64,000 bases of DNA, taken from positions 16,113-80,112 of the forward strand of contig JAJUFC010000016.1 of assembly GCA_029263855.1 (NCBI GenBank), read 5' to 3'. Under the pieces are notes generated by a model that was not told where the DNA came from, did not search any database, and worked only from the letters and a program-made list of their open reading frames with translations. The translations under genes were made by a program, and so were the position numbers. Origin of the DNA: Candidatus Thermochlorobacteriaceae bacterium (lineage in GTDB: Bacteria > Bacteroidota > Chlorobiia > Chlorobiales > Thermochlorobacteraceae). Below, in pieces: positions 11,652 to 20,256 of this stretch (position 1 is its first letter; each line of letters opens with the position of its first letter).

Positions 11652-13748
11652 TCAAGAGTTCAGGGTCATTGTCGTTTGAGAGGCAAGCGGTTTAGGCTTG
11701 ATGGTAAGAATCGCGGCTTCATCGACCTCGTCGATTTGGTCGGGCGACATAAACTTCTTCGCGTATTCCTTATAGACCCCTGATTTGACGAAGAGGTCGA
11801 GCAGGTCGGGGTCTAAGTGATGTTCGGCTTTCATTTTCGCCATAATTTTCATGGATTCGCTCAAAGTTTTGCCTTTTTTGTAGGGGCGGTCGACGGCGGT
11901 GAGCGCTTCGAAGACGTCGGCGATTGCCATGATGCGTGCGGGAATGGACATTTGTTCGCGGCGCAAGCCTTTCGGGTAGCCCGTGCCGTCCATTTTTTCG
12001 TGGTGTCCGCCCGCGTATTCGGGAACGCGCGCTAAGTTGCGCGGAAAGGGCAGTTGTTCGAGCATTTGAATCGTAACGACGATGTGGTCGTTGATGATTT
12101 TGCGTTCTTCGGGCGTGAGTGTGCCTCTGCGAATCGAGAGGTTGTAGATTTCTTCGGCACTTAAAAAGTCGCGCTCTTCACCATTCAAGACGATTTTTTG
12201 CGCACCGATTTTAGTAATGCGGTTAATTTTTTCATCAGCCAAGTATTCACCTCCAATGTTCACTTGCTCGAGGAAGCGTTCATCGTCGTCGATTTGTGCA
12301 AGACGCGCCTTGTATTCGGCTTCGAGCGTTTCTTGTGAGACGCCGTTGCGCTGAAAGGCAGTCAGGTAGTTGATGTATGCGTCGCGTCGCAGGATGTCGA
12401 AGCGCGTTTTGATGGTGTGAATGCGGTCGTAAATTGTCTCAAGTTTCGTGGCTTTATCCATCACGTGCACGGGCGTGGTTACTTTGCCGCAATCGTGAAG
12501 CCACGCGGCGATGTGCAGTTCATACCATTGTTCAGGGGTGAGATTGAAATCCTTGAACATTTCGTCTTGCGATTCGCACGTAGCGCGCGCAAGCATCTCG
12601 GTTAGAATTGGCACGCGATTGCAGTGCCCGCCCGTGTAGGGCGACTTTTTATCAATCGAGTCGGCGATTAACTTGATGAACGATTCGAGCAGAGTCTTTT
12701 GCTCTTCATAGAGGAGTTTATTTTCATACGCAATGCCCGCTTGCGAGGCGAGCGAATAGATGAAAAGTTCGTCGCGCTTTGAGAAGGGAAGAACCAGACC
12801 TTTCCACTCGTCTAAATTTTGGGAAAGTGGCACGCGAAAGTCGCGCTTTTTATTCATCAGTTGAATCACGCCAATCGGCTCGCGTTCACGGTTGAGCATC
12901 GGAACCGTGAGCATTGATTTCATGCGATAGTTCCACTTTTCATCGAAAGCACGACCGCCGAAACTATAAGGCACGCCGTCAGGAAGATGATAAACATCGG
13001 AAAGTGTCAGTGGTGCACGCGACAATGCGACATAGCCGACAATGCTTTTCGGCGTGATTGGCATGATAAAGCCCTCGAGAGGAATCTCGCGACTCATGTT
13101 TTTAGCATAGCGAAAGCGCAACTGTTTATCAGCGAAATAATCATGCTCATCAGATTCGGTGTCAGGTTTCTTTTCAACGAAGTAAAGACTGCCTGCATCG
13201 GCACCTGTCATTTCCATGCAAGAAGTGAGAATCGTATCGAGAAGTTTTTCTGTGTCGCTTTCGTTGGAAAGAGCCGCGCCTAAATCGCTGATGCGTTGCA
13301 GTTCGTTCTGCGACTCTGAAAGCTCGTGTTGAAGCAGAGTGAAACGATGCTGTTGGCGGAAAAGATGTTCAACCCGATGGAGAAGCATCTTGAAGGCGAG
13401 CGGTGTAACAGGTGTCTCGAGAATATCGACAGCACCAAAGCGATTGATGATTTCCTCTGTGCCGCCGAGTTCGGCAAAGTCTTCTTGCGAGCCGAGTGCG
13501 ACAATGGCTAAATTGCGGTGTATATCCGATGGAATTCGACTCTTGGCACGGTGAAGCATCGTTGCGTCAACCAAAAGCAATATATCGACGATGCCTTCGC
13601 CACGTGCTTGGCGTGCGTTGAGATGTGCAATGCCTTGTTGGTAACGATGATATTCAAAGGCGTAACTCAAGGCTTTTAAGCCGCTTTGTGTAATCGTTGC
13701 CGAAAGCCCGACATCGTCGAGAATATGAATCGTTTCGCTGGTCATCAT
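11652..13748 (-). CDS. Receiver-like/GAF/HD-GYP protein, probable cyclic-di-GMP phosphodiesterase
   Basis: A 698-residue cytosolic signalling protein. Residues 1-130 look like a response-regulator receiver (ILDD near 10 and DILLLVDATML near 60), though diverged. Residues about 165-345 form a GAF domain, opening with SDTEKLLDTILTSCMEMTGADAGSLYFV. The rest is an HD-GYP domain with WLHDCGKVTTP near 415 and GGHHEKMDGTGYPKGL near 590. HD-GYP enzymes hydrolyse cyclic di-GMP; the signature residues are intact here. A roughly 70-residue insert lies between the HD motif and the GYP part. The start is one of two adjacent ATGs at 13748 and 13745. Confidence 0.9.
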   Translation of the reverse strand: MMTSETIHILDDVGLSATITQSGLKALSYAFEYHRYQQGIAHLNARQARGEGIVDILLLVDATMLHRAKSRIPSDIHRNLAIVALGSQEDFAELGGTEEIINRFGAVDILETPVTPLAFKMLLHRVEHLFRQQHRFTLLQHELSESQNELQRISDLGAALSNESDTEKLLDTILTSCMEMTGADAGSLYFVEKKPDTESDEHDYFADKQLRFRYAKNMSREIPLEGFIMPITPKSIVGYVALSRAPLTLSDVYHLPDGVPYSFGGRAFDEKWNYRMKSMLTVPMLNREREPIGVIQLMNKKRDFRVPLSQNLDEWKGLVLPFSKRDELFIYSLASQAGIAYENKLLYEEQKTLLESFIKLIADSIDKKSPYTGGHCNRVPILTEMLARATCESQDEMFKDFNLTPEQWYELHIAAWLHDCGKVTTPVHVMDKATKLETIYDRIHTIKTRFDILRRDAYINYLTAFQRNGVSQETLEAEYKARLAQIDDDERFLEQVNIGGEYLADEKINRITKIGAQKIVLNGEERDFLSAEEIYNLSIRRGTLTPEERKIINDHIVVTIQMLEQLPFPRNLARVPEYAGGHHEKMDGTGYPKGLRREQMSIPARIMAIADVFEALTAVDRPYKKGKTLSESMKIMAKMKAEHHLDPDLLDLFVKSGVYKEYAKKFMSPDQIDEVDEAAILTIKPKPLASQTTMTLNS

Positions 13749-13945
13749 GATTGGCGAATGGTTTGGCGAAAAATTTGCGAGTGATGTAACAACACTGGAT
13801 TTTCAGTTAATCCTCAACAGGTGCGCTTGGTGTGGCTACTTCAACGAGAAATATAAAAATCTTCTCGTCATTCTCCGAAACTTTTTACAATCTCGTTGGC
13901 ATTTTGGTAATTTCTCCTACCACTGCATCAATTAACCTTTCACAC

Positions 13946-14908
13946 ATGACGCAATTTGCCATTGGGATTGATGTTGGCGCAACATCTATCAAATTCGCCG
14001 CAGTCTCCAAAGCGGGAGAGTTTCTTTCCGAAACACGCGAGCCAACCGAAGGCGAAAAAGGAAAATCTGCCGTCGTTCAAAATCTGCTTAAAGGCATTTC
14101 AGCATTGATGGCGGCGCATAGGCGCGAGTCGCTCTTGGGCGTCGGCGTTGGCGTGCCGGGTGTCGTGAGTTACGAGGGCATTATTAAAACCTTAACCAAC
14201 ATTCCCGATTGGCACAACGCAAACCTTGCAGAACTCTTGCAAGCGGAAATGAAAACGCACTTCGGCATTGTGCCAAAAATTGTAGTTGAAAACGATGCCA
14301 ATGTTGCCGCACTTGGAGAATCGGCATTCGGGGCAGGCAAGCCGTTCAAAGATTTCGTCATGATTACGCTCGGCACAGGTGTCGGCGGCGGAATTATTTT
14401 AAACAAGAAAATTTTTCGCGGCTCAACAGGCGGCGCAGGCGAATTAGGGCACATCACGATTGACTTCAACAGCGACACATTGCACGCAGGCATTCGCGGC
14501 TCAATCGAAGGACTGATTGGACATCGCCAAATTACCGCATTCGCACAAAAACTGCTTCAGCAATCCCCATCGTCGCTCATTGTGGAACTCTGTGACGGCG
14601 ACCTTTCCAAACTTGAACCGAAAATTTTAACCGACGCCGCAAAGGCAGGCGACCAAGTGGCTCTGCAAGTGTGGCAATTTGTTGGAGAAATTTTAGGTGT
14701 TGGAATCGGAACGCTCGTCTCGGTATTGGACGTGCGCAAGTTCGTCATTGGCGGCGGCGTGGCGGGCGCGGGCGACTTCGTCTTGAAGTCGACGCTCGAG
14801 CAAGCCAAACGCTTTTCGCTCGAAGCGATGCATGAAGGGTTGGAAATTCTGCCCGCTGAACTCGGCAACCGCGCTGGTGTGATGGGCGCGGCGGCACTGT
14901 GTTTTTAA
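13946..14908 (+). CDS. ROK-family sugar kinase lacking the zinc motif
   Basis: A 320-residue ROK protein, probably a glucokinase-like or N-acetyl-sugar kinase. The start at 13946 gives the expected MTQFAIGIDVGATSIK opening; the frame is open upstream to 13832 but that leader looks non-coding. The phosphate loop, VVENDANVAALGE with the catalytic Asp, LGTGVGGGII and GELGHITID are all present. The usual zinc site CxCGxxGCxE, which should follow the GHITID segment, is replaced by LHAGIRGSIE with no cysteine. A ROK kinase may work without zinc, but the change is unusual. It diverges from the HD-GYP gene, with 197 bases between them. Confidence 0.88.
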   Translation: MTQFAIGIDVGATSIKFAAVSKAGEFLSETREPTEGEKGKSAVVQNLLKGISALMAAHRRESLLGVGVGVPGVVSYEGIIKTLTNIPDWHNANLAELLQAEMKTHFGIVPKIVVENDANVAALGESAFGAGKPFKDFVMITLGTGVGGGIILNKKIFRGSTGGAGELGHITIDFNSDTLHAGIRGSIEGLIGHRQITAFAQKLLQQSPSSLIVELCDGDLSKLEPKILTDAAKAGDQVALQVWQFVGEILGVGIGTLVSVLDVRKFVIGGGVAGAGDFVLKSTLEQAKRFSLEAMHEGLEILPAELGNRAGVMGAAALCF

Positions 14909-14917
14909 CGAATCAAT

Positions 14918-15343
14918 ATGAAACTCATTTGGCTACTTCACCTTGCGGCAACACTCTTTATGACGGGCGTTATTTGGTTCGTGCAAGTGGTGCATTATCC
15001 GCTTTTTAGCCGCGTCGGTAATGAAACCTTCACACTTTATGAATCCATGCACGCCACGCTGACTACACTCGTTGTTTTCCCCGCGATGATGCTTGAACTC
15101 ATTTCTGCCGCAGTGTTGCTCTTTAGCGATAAAGACGATTGGCGACTTTGGGCAGGAATGCTCTTGCTCATCGTGATTTGGATTTCAACGATGTTCGTTC
15201 AAGTGCCAAAGCACAACGAATTGAGCGTCGGATTCAACAGTGCCGTTCATGCGTCGCTGGTGGCAACGAATTGGATTCGCACGGTTGCGTGGAGTTTGAG
15301 AAGCACGCTCGTGATTTGGAGTATTTCCGACAAGTTCAACTAA
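14918..15343 (+). CDS. Four-helix membrane protein of unknown function
   Basis: A 141-residue integral membrane protein with about four helices. Its motifs WFVQVVHYPLF (residues 21-31), PAMMLELISAAVLL, and ISTMFVQVPKHNELS followed by NWIRTVAWSLRS match an uncharacterised family of small bacterial membrane proteins that I know only as hypothetical. It starts 9 bases after the ROK gene and is probably cotranscribed. Its stop codon is interlocked with the stop of the convergent peptidase gene (plus TAA at 15341-15343, minus TAG at 15342-15340). Confidence 0.75.
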   Translation: MKLIWLLHLAATLFMTGVIWFVQVVHYPLFSRVGNETFTLYESMHATLTTLVVFPAMMLELISAAVLLFSDKDDWRLWAGMLLLIVIWISTMFVQVPKHNELSVGFNSAVHASLVATNWIRTVAWSLRSTLVIWSISDKFN

Positions 15344-17133
15344 CATACCACGACTGCCGAATACGCCTTCTGCTCGATTAAGCGAAACACGGGAATTTGA
15401 TTAACAAACTCGTTTTCATAGCCCACCGCCGTCAAAAAAAACTTCATCTTCTCGGCTCGCTTCTCTTCCTCGTTCAGCGCAGGATTTTTCTCAATGAGTT
15501 TTTCATAAATCTCTCGTGTGCGTGGCAAATCGATTAAGTTGTACTCATACTCGGTGATGAAATCTTTTTCGTAGCGCAATTTGCCTGTGAGGTAGTTATC
15601 GAAGTAATTCCAATGCGCTAAACTGTCGTCGCTATCGGGCTCGAGCAATCCTGCCGCCACGTGAGAAGAGGGTTGATTCATCGGCACAATAAAGTCGCCT
15701 GCATGAAAAGTTCTTTCAATCGGAACGCGCTCGACGGAAATCGTTACTTCACGATGCCCTTGAAAACACTGCTCGGAGACCTTGATGTCATTGACTTTGA
15801 AATACTCGACGGTGGCGGTGAAATCGCTCAGAAGTTGCTCGACGGCAATGCCATGCGGTTTGAGTTTCTTGATAATACGGTGCTCGGCTTTGGGAATGAG
15901 ATAAGCGAAAGGACGTGCAACGCCGCGCGTGATGCGATACTTTCCGAAATATGGGGCAGTGTAAAGTTTCTTTTTGTTGGTTGGTAAGTAAGAGATGCTT
16001 CCGTCAGAATTTGTCTTCTCTTTGAGTTCATAGCCGATGACGGTAACAGGCTTCTCGAAAGCGATTTTTTCAATCTCAATGCCGATAATGTTTTTCTTCG
16101 GGTCGTAAAAAGTGCCGCGTGCGACGGTGTCCGCTTCGGCTTCGCGCACAAGGGCTTTGACTTGTTTAGCGTTTTGGGCAGTAAATTCAAGGCACTCGCG
16201 CATAAAGTGATATGCCGCGTCGATGCGACGTTTGAACGAAACGTAGGAGTAAGTTTCCATCAAAATGGCGATGCGGTTTTGCAGTCCGCCGTAAGAAGCA
16301 CCGTAGCGCGCGTGGTGCGAATAAGTTGCCCAACCTTTTTCGGGGTGGCGGAAGTCGACGAAGTCGGCGTAGTAAAACATCTCGATGCCCGTCTGTTTCT
16401 TGATGCGCTCGCGCACGGCGGGGAGCATCGCGTCGCGGGTGAAGTCGATGAGTTTTTTGTAGGCGTTTGGGTTTTGTGGAAAGCCGTAGGTGAGGTCGTA
16501 GCCGTGCCGCGAGCCGTCGGTCGTGTGCCCGTCGATGATGACGTCGGGCGACCATTGGACATACACGTCGCGAATAAGATGTTCGGTTTCTTGCGCTTCG
16601 ATTTTCATGTAGTCGCGGTTGAGGTCGAGCCCCAGCGCATTGGTGCGCACCCCAACGCCTTTTTCAGGACCGATTTGAGAAAGTCGATTTGCGTCGCTAA
16701 TTCGCTCGTTGCCGTCGGCGTTGTAAATCGGAATGACGAGAATGATTAACTGCTTCAAGAGCGCGTTCAAGTCGCCGAAGACGAGTTCGCGCATTAGCAT
16801 CATCGACGCTTCTTTCGGGCAGACTTCGCCCGCGTGAATGTTGTTTTGCAACAGCACGATGGGCTTCTGAGATTTCAAGGCTTGAATCGGCGAGTAAATC
16901 GGCGTGTCGGAAAAAACTGCCATTAAGAGGTCGCGCTCTTCGGTGGTTTTGCCAAAAGTGTGAAGCGTCATTTGCGAACTGTGAGATTTCAGTTCATAAA
17001 GGAACGCCTTCACATCGTCGTAGCGAGATGTGGCTTCGTAATTACTTTTTTCGGCGACCGTCAAGAGAGCGGGAGAAATTCGGGCAGAAGAAAAGCGCGA
17101 TGATTTTTTTGCACTTGCCATTGGTTGATGCAT
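15340..17133 (-). CDS. M14-family zinc carboxypeptidase
   Basis: A 597-residue peptidase of the M14 metallocarboxypeptidase family. The zinc ligands are His100 and Glu103 in NNIHAGEV and a later His in IIDGHTTDG near residue 203. The substrate-binding LDLNRDYMK and the catalytic Glu in ILMETYSY follow in the usual order. The C-terminal 250 residues form an extra domain typical of larger M14 members. No signal peptide is visible from either nearby ATG (17133 or 17121), so it may act in the cytosol or be exported by another route. It diverges from the next gene with 47 bases between the starts. Confidence 0.88.
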   Translation of the reverse strand: MHQPMASAKKSSRFSSARISPALLTVAEKSNYEATSRYDDVKAFLYELKSHSSQMTLHTFGKTTEERDLLMAVFSDTPIYSPIQALKSQKPIVLLQNNIHAGEVCPKEASMMLMRELVFGDLNALLKQLIILVIPIYNADGNERISDANRLSQIGPEKGVGVRTNALGLDLNRDYMKIEAQETEHLIRDVYVQWSPDVIIDGHTTDGSRHGYDLTYGFPQNPNAYKKLIDFTRDAMLPAVRERIKKQTGIEMFYYADFVDFRHPEKGWATYSHHARYGASYGGLQNRIAILMETYSYVSFKRRIDAAYHFMRECLEFTAQNAKQVKALVREAEADTVARGTFYDPKKNIIGIEIEKIAFEKPVTVIGYELKEKTNSDGSISYLPTNKKKLYTAPYFGKYRITRGVARPFAYLIPKAEHRIIKKLKPHGIAVEQLLSDFTATVEYFKVNDIKVSEQCFQGHREVTISVERVPIERTFHAGDFIVPMNQPSSHVAAGLLEPDSDDSLAHWNYFDNYLTGKLRYEKDFITEYEYNLIDLPRTREIYEKLIEKNPALNEEEKRAEKMKFFLTAVGYENEFVNQIPVFRLIEQKAYSAVVVC

Positions 17134-17180
17134 TAAGTTTTTTCAAATTGATTCAAATTCGAAGGAGCGAAATTTACGCA

Positions 17181-17843
17181 ATGACGGAAAGAGAAAAAGC
17201 CTTCATACTCGGCACGCTGATTGGCGACGCGCTCGGCTTGCCTGTCAATCGCAAGCCGCATCACATCGTCCGAATGTATTTCAAAGGGATTAAAGGCTAC
17301 ACGGACGAATACTACTCGACCGCAACGCCAACAGGCTTACGCAAAGGGCAATGTTCAAAAGATGTCGTGCAACTGCTTCTGCAACTGCCAAATGAAAACA
17401 TCATCGAGGCGTGGACGAAGTTATTTTTTCCGTCGTCTGAACATGTGCGTCTTTGCTTGCTGTTTCAGGCGATTGAAGCGCAAGGAGAATTGAACGCCGA
17501 AACCATTAGCGATGCCGTTTGGGGCAACGCGAAATTAAAAATTCTCGAGTCGCTCTCGCTCTTTCCAACCGATTTGGTGATGCAGTTCAATGAAGCCATG
17601 ACGGAACAAGATGCAGTTGATTTCGCCTTGGCGATGCTCCTACGCAATCACAGCGACTTTGAAACGACCGTGCTTTCTACGGTCAATATGGGCGGACTGA
17701 CGGCGCTTACAGGCGCAATTACAGGCGGTGCGGTCGCGATGCTCAACGGCGTGCAAACCATTCCACACGAGTGGATTGAAGGGCTGGAACAATCGTCTGA
17801 AATTCTGAGCCGTCTTCACCTTCAAGACATCATCACAAAGTAA
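17181..17843 (+). CDS. Degenerate ADP-ribosylglycohydrolase-like protein
   Basis: A 220-residue protein starting at 17181 behind a GAAGGAG ribosome site; the open frame further upstream has no support. The fold of ADP-ribosylglycohydrolases is recognisable from GTLIGDALGLP (residues 11-21), and from STVNMGGLTALTGAITGG followed by IPHEWIEGLEQ at 166-203. Active enzymes hold magnesium with a TDDT motif and a GGDTDT motif. Here these read CSKD (58-61) and GGLTALT (171-177), so most metal-binding aspartates are lost. It is also shorter than the usual ~300 residues. It is probably not a working hydrolase and may be a binding protein. Its stop abuts the fni start. Confidence 0.65.
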   Translation: MTEREKAFILGTLIGDALGLPVNRKPHHIVRMYFKGIKGYTDEYYSTATPTGLRKGQCSKDVVQLLLQLPNENIIEAWTKLFFPSSEHVRLCLLFQAIEAQGELNAETISDAVWGNAKLKILESLSLFPTDLVMQFNEAMTEQDAVDFALAMLLRNHSDFETTVLSTVNMGGLTALTGAITGGAVAMLNGVQTIPHEWIEGLEQSSEILSRLHLQDIITK

Positions 17844-18941
17844 ATGCAACAAGAAATGCAAAATGAGGATTTAGCCACACAAACGATAGAGCGAAAGCAA
17901 CGCCATGTCGAACTCTGTCTCGAGGGTGATGTGGATTTCAATAAACGAAGCGGATTTGAGCGATACGAATTTCGCCATAACGCAGTGCCTGAACTCAACC
18001 TCAATGAAATTGACCTCTCGACGACCTTTCTCTCGAAGAAAATCAACTACCCCTTGATGATTTCTTCAATGACGGGCGGCTACAACGGCGCGACACAGGT
18101 CAATGCGATGCTGGCTGAAGCGTGCGAAGCTTTGAACATTCCGTTGGGCATTGGGAGCATGCGTCAGGCGTTGGAATCGGAAGCGCATCGCGAAAGTTTT
18201 TCGGTGGTGCGAAAGGTCGCGCCCACGATTCCGATTTTCGCTAACATCGGCGCGGCGGAAGTGGCGGCGGGATTATCAACGGCGCAAACGAAATTGCTCG
18301 TCGATCTTGTGCGCGCCGACGCGCTCATCGTGCATCTGAACGCGGCGCAGGAACTCTTTCAGCCCGAAGGCAACACGAATTTCAAAGGATTTCTTGGGGA
18401 ACTGCGCAAACTCTGCAAGCGTCTTTCTGTGCCTGTGATTGCGAAGGAAGTTGGAAACGGGATTTCGGGCGAGGTCGCCAAACGCTTGATTGACGCGGGC
18501 GTGCGGGCGATTGACGTGGCAGGCGCGGGCGGCACGAATTGGCAAAAGGTCGAAGTCCTGCGCTATGAAGAACGCTTCAATCGCGATGAACGCTTCACGG
18601 AGGGCGGCTTCGCGGAACTGATGAATTGGGGAATTCCGACGGCAGAGTGCTTGGAAGACTTGCGCCTGTTGCGACGCAGAAAAGCCTATCGCTCGATTCA
18701 AGTCATCGCGTCGGGCGGCATTTCAAACGGCGTGGAAATCGCCAAAGCGCTCGCGCTCGGCGCAGACATCGCCGCGCTCGCCAAACCCTTCCTCAAAGCC
18801 GCTTTTGAACCCGACGGCGCAGAAGCCGTCAAGGCGTTTGCCCTGCGCTTGATGAACGACCTGCGCGCCACGATGTTTCTCGTCGGCGCAAAGACTATCA
18901 AGGCATTGAAAATCGAGAAAATCGCGGAGAGAAGAGGATAA
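17844..18941 (+). CDS. fni: Type 2 isopentenyl-diphosphate isomerase (FMN-dependent)
   Basis: A 365-residue type 2 IPP isomerase that interconverts IPP and DMAPP using reduced FMN and magnesium. Motifs include ERKQRHVELCLEGDV and FERYEFRHNAVPE at the N-terminus, MISSMTGGY, LPLGIGSMRQ-like LGIGSMRQAL, the strand VIAKEVGNGIS, DVAGAGGTNWQKVE, and the phosphate-binding IASGGISNGVEIAKALALGAD. The ATG follows the preceding TAA directly, indicating an operon with the degenerate ADP-ribosylglycohydrolase-like gene. The MEP pathway gene ispF at 5080 supplies the same pool. Confidence 0.96.
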   Translation: MQQEMQNEDLATQTIERKQRHVELCLEGDVDFNKRSGFERYEFRHNAVPELNLNEIDLSTTFLSKKINYPLMISSMTGGYNGATQVNAMLAEACEALNIPLGIGSMRQALESEAHRESFSVVRKVAPTIPIFANIGAAEVAAGLSTAQTKLLVDLVRADALIVHLNAAQELFQPEGNTNFKGFLGELRKLCKRLSVPVIAKEVGNGISGEVAKRLIDAGVRAIDVAGAGGTNWQKVEVLRYEERFNRDERFTEGGFAELMNWGIPTAECLEDLRLLRRRKAYRSIQVIASGGISNGVEIAKALALGADIAALAKPFLKAAFEPDGAEAVKAFALRLMNDLRATMFLVGAKTIKALKIEKIAERRG

Positions 18942-18942
18942 A

Positions 18943-19992
18943 ATGCACGTCAAATCGCGCGCCGAAAGAAATCGCACGCTTACGCTTACAGAGAGCGACT
19001 TTGCGCTTTACTCTAATCGCCTTAAATCGCTTACGGCAAAAGCCACGCTCGCCGACGTTGAAAATCAAATCTTGAACAACGACCTATTTGAAATCCTCGA
19101 CTTTCTTCCTGAATCTTGCGTCGACCTGCTCATCTTAGACCCGCCGTATAATCTGACCAAATCGTTCAACGGAAATGTGTTCCAACGGCGCGAAACCGAT
19201 GAATACATTGCCTATCTCGAATCATGGTTGCCGAAGTTGCTGAAAACGTTGAAGCCGACGGCAAGCGTGTATGCGTGCGGCGATTGGAGAATGTCGGGCG
19301 CGTGGCAACTGGTTTTGGAGAAATATCTGATTGTTCGAAATCGAATTACTTGGGAGCGCGAAAAGGGGAGAGGCGCGAAATCAAATTGGAAGAATTGTTC
19401 GGAGGATATTTGGTTTTGCACGCTCTCAAACGACTTTACTTTCAATGCCGACGCGGTGAAACTAAAACGCAAAGTGATTGCGCCGTATCGCGAAAACGGC
19501 GTTCCAAAAGATTGGGAAGAAACCGAAGAAGGCAACTTTCGCCTGACCGCGCCCTCAAACTTATGGACAGACATCACCGTGCCGTTTTGGTCAATGCCCG
19601 AAAACACAGACCACCCAACCCAAAAGCCTGAAAAACTCATCGCTAAGTTGACGCTTGCAAGTTCCAACAAGGGCGACGTCATTCTTGATGCGTTTCTTGG
19701 CTCAGGCACGACGGCAGTCGTGGCAAAAAAATTGAGCCGCCGCTTCATCGGCATTGAACTTGACAAAACGTATTGCGCGCTCGCCGCCAAGCGATTGGAC
19801 ATCGCGGAGCGCGAGCCATCAATTCAAGGCTACGAAGACGGCGTGTTTTGGGAGAGAAATTCGCTCGGAGCGCAAAACAAAACCAAAGAGTCTTCCCGAA
19901 AAAAGCCGTTAGATGATAATCAGCCTAAACAGTTGATGACGATAAAAACTATTTCGCAATCCTCTTTATCTGTTACGCCATTTCGCAAATGA
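18943..19992 (+). CDS. DNA methyltransferase, beta class, probably adenine-N6
   Basis: A 349-residue site-specific DNA methyltransferase (N6/N4 type). The catalytic motif LDPPYNL is near residue 65, a target-recognition region lies in the middle, and HPTQKPEKLIAKL then DAFLGSGTTAVVAKK (SAM binding) lie near 225-265. Catalytic motif before the SAM motif is the beta-class order. DPPY rather than SPPY favours N6-adenine. The recognition sequence cannot be read from the protein. No restriction enzyme is recognisable nearby, so it may be an orphan. It starts 1 base after fni and overlaps the next small gene by 4 bases (ATGA). Confidence 0.9.
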   Translation: MHVKSRAERNRTLTLTESDFALYSNRLKSLTAKATLADVENQILNNDLFEILDFLPESCVDLLILDPPYNLTKSFNGNVFQRRETDEYIAYLESWLPKLLKTLKPTASVYACGDWRMSGAWQLVLEKYLIVRNRITWEREKGRGAKSNWKNCSEDIWFCTLSNDFTFNADAVKLKRKVIAPYRENGVPKDWEETEEGNFRLTAPSNLWTDITVPFWSMPENTDHPTQKPEKLIAKLTLASSNKGDVILDAFLGSGTTAVVAKKLSRRFIGIELDKTYCALAAKRLDIAEREPSIQGYEDGVFWERNSLGAQNKTKESSRKKPLDDNQPKQLMTIKTISQSSLSVTPFRK

Positions 19993-20249
19993 GTTTGGTT
20001 GTGAGCGAAGCGCGTTTTTTTCCGATTGAAAACTTGTCTTGGGATTGCTTGACGATAGGCGCTTTGGGCTGGGGGCAAATTCAAATTGCAAACGCAAATC
20101 GACTCGAAATTGATTTTAGCATCACTCGCAAAAAATGGATGTTGAGCCTTTGCGACGCAATGAGCGAATTTTATCCGAGAGAAATAGAAAAAATTTCTGA
20201 GCGGATTGACTACTTCAAAAAAGTGAGAGATAGGTGGGAAAAGAAATAA
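19989..20249 (+). CDS. Small hypothetical protein coupled to the methyltransferase
   Basis: An 86-residue protein whose ATG overlaps the methyltransferase stop (ATGA), implying translational coupling. It is Trp-rich in the first half (NLSWDCLTIGALGWGQIQ) and ends in a charged helix (EKISERIDYFKKVRDRWEKK). I see no nuclease motif such as PD-(D/E)XK or HNH. It might be an accessory subunit, a specificity factor or a remnant of a larger gene. No family recognised. Confidence 0.5.
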   Translation: MSLVVSEARFFPIENLSWDCLTIGALGWGQIQIANANRLEIDFSITRKKWMLSLCDAMSEFYPREIEKISERIDYFKKVRDRWEKK

Positions 20250-20256
20250 CCTGTCG

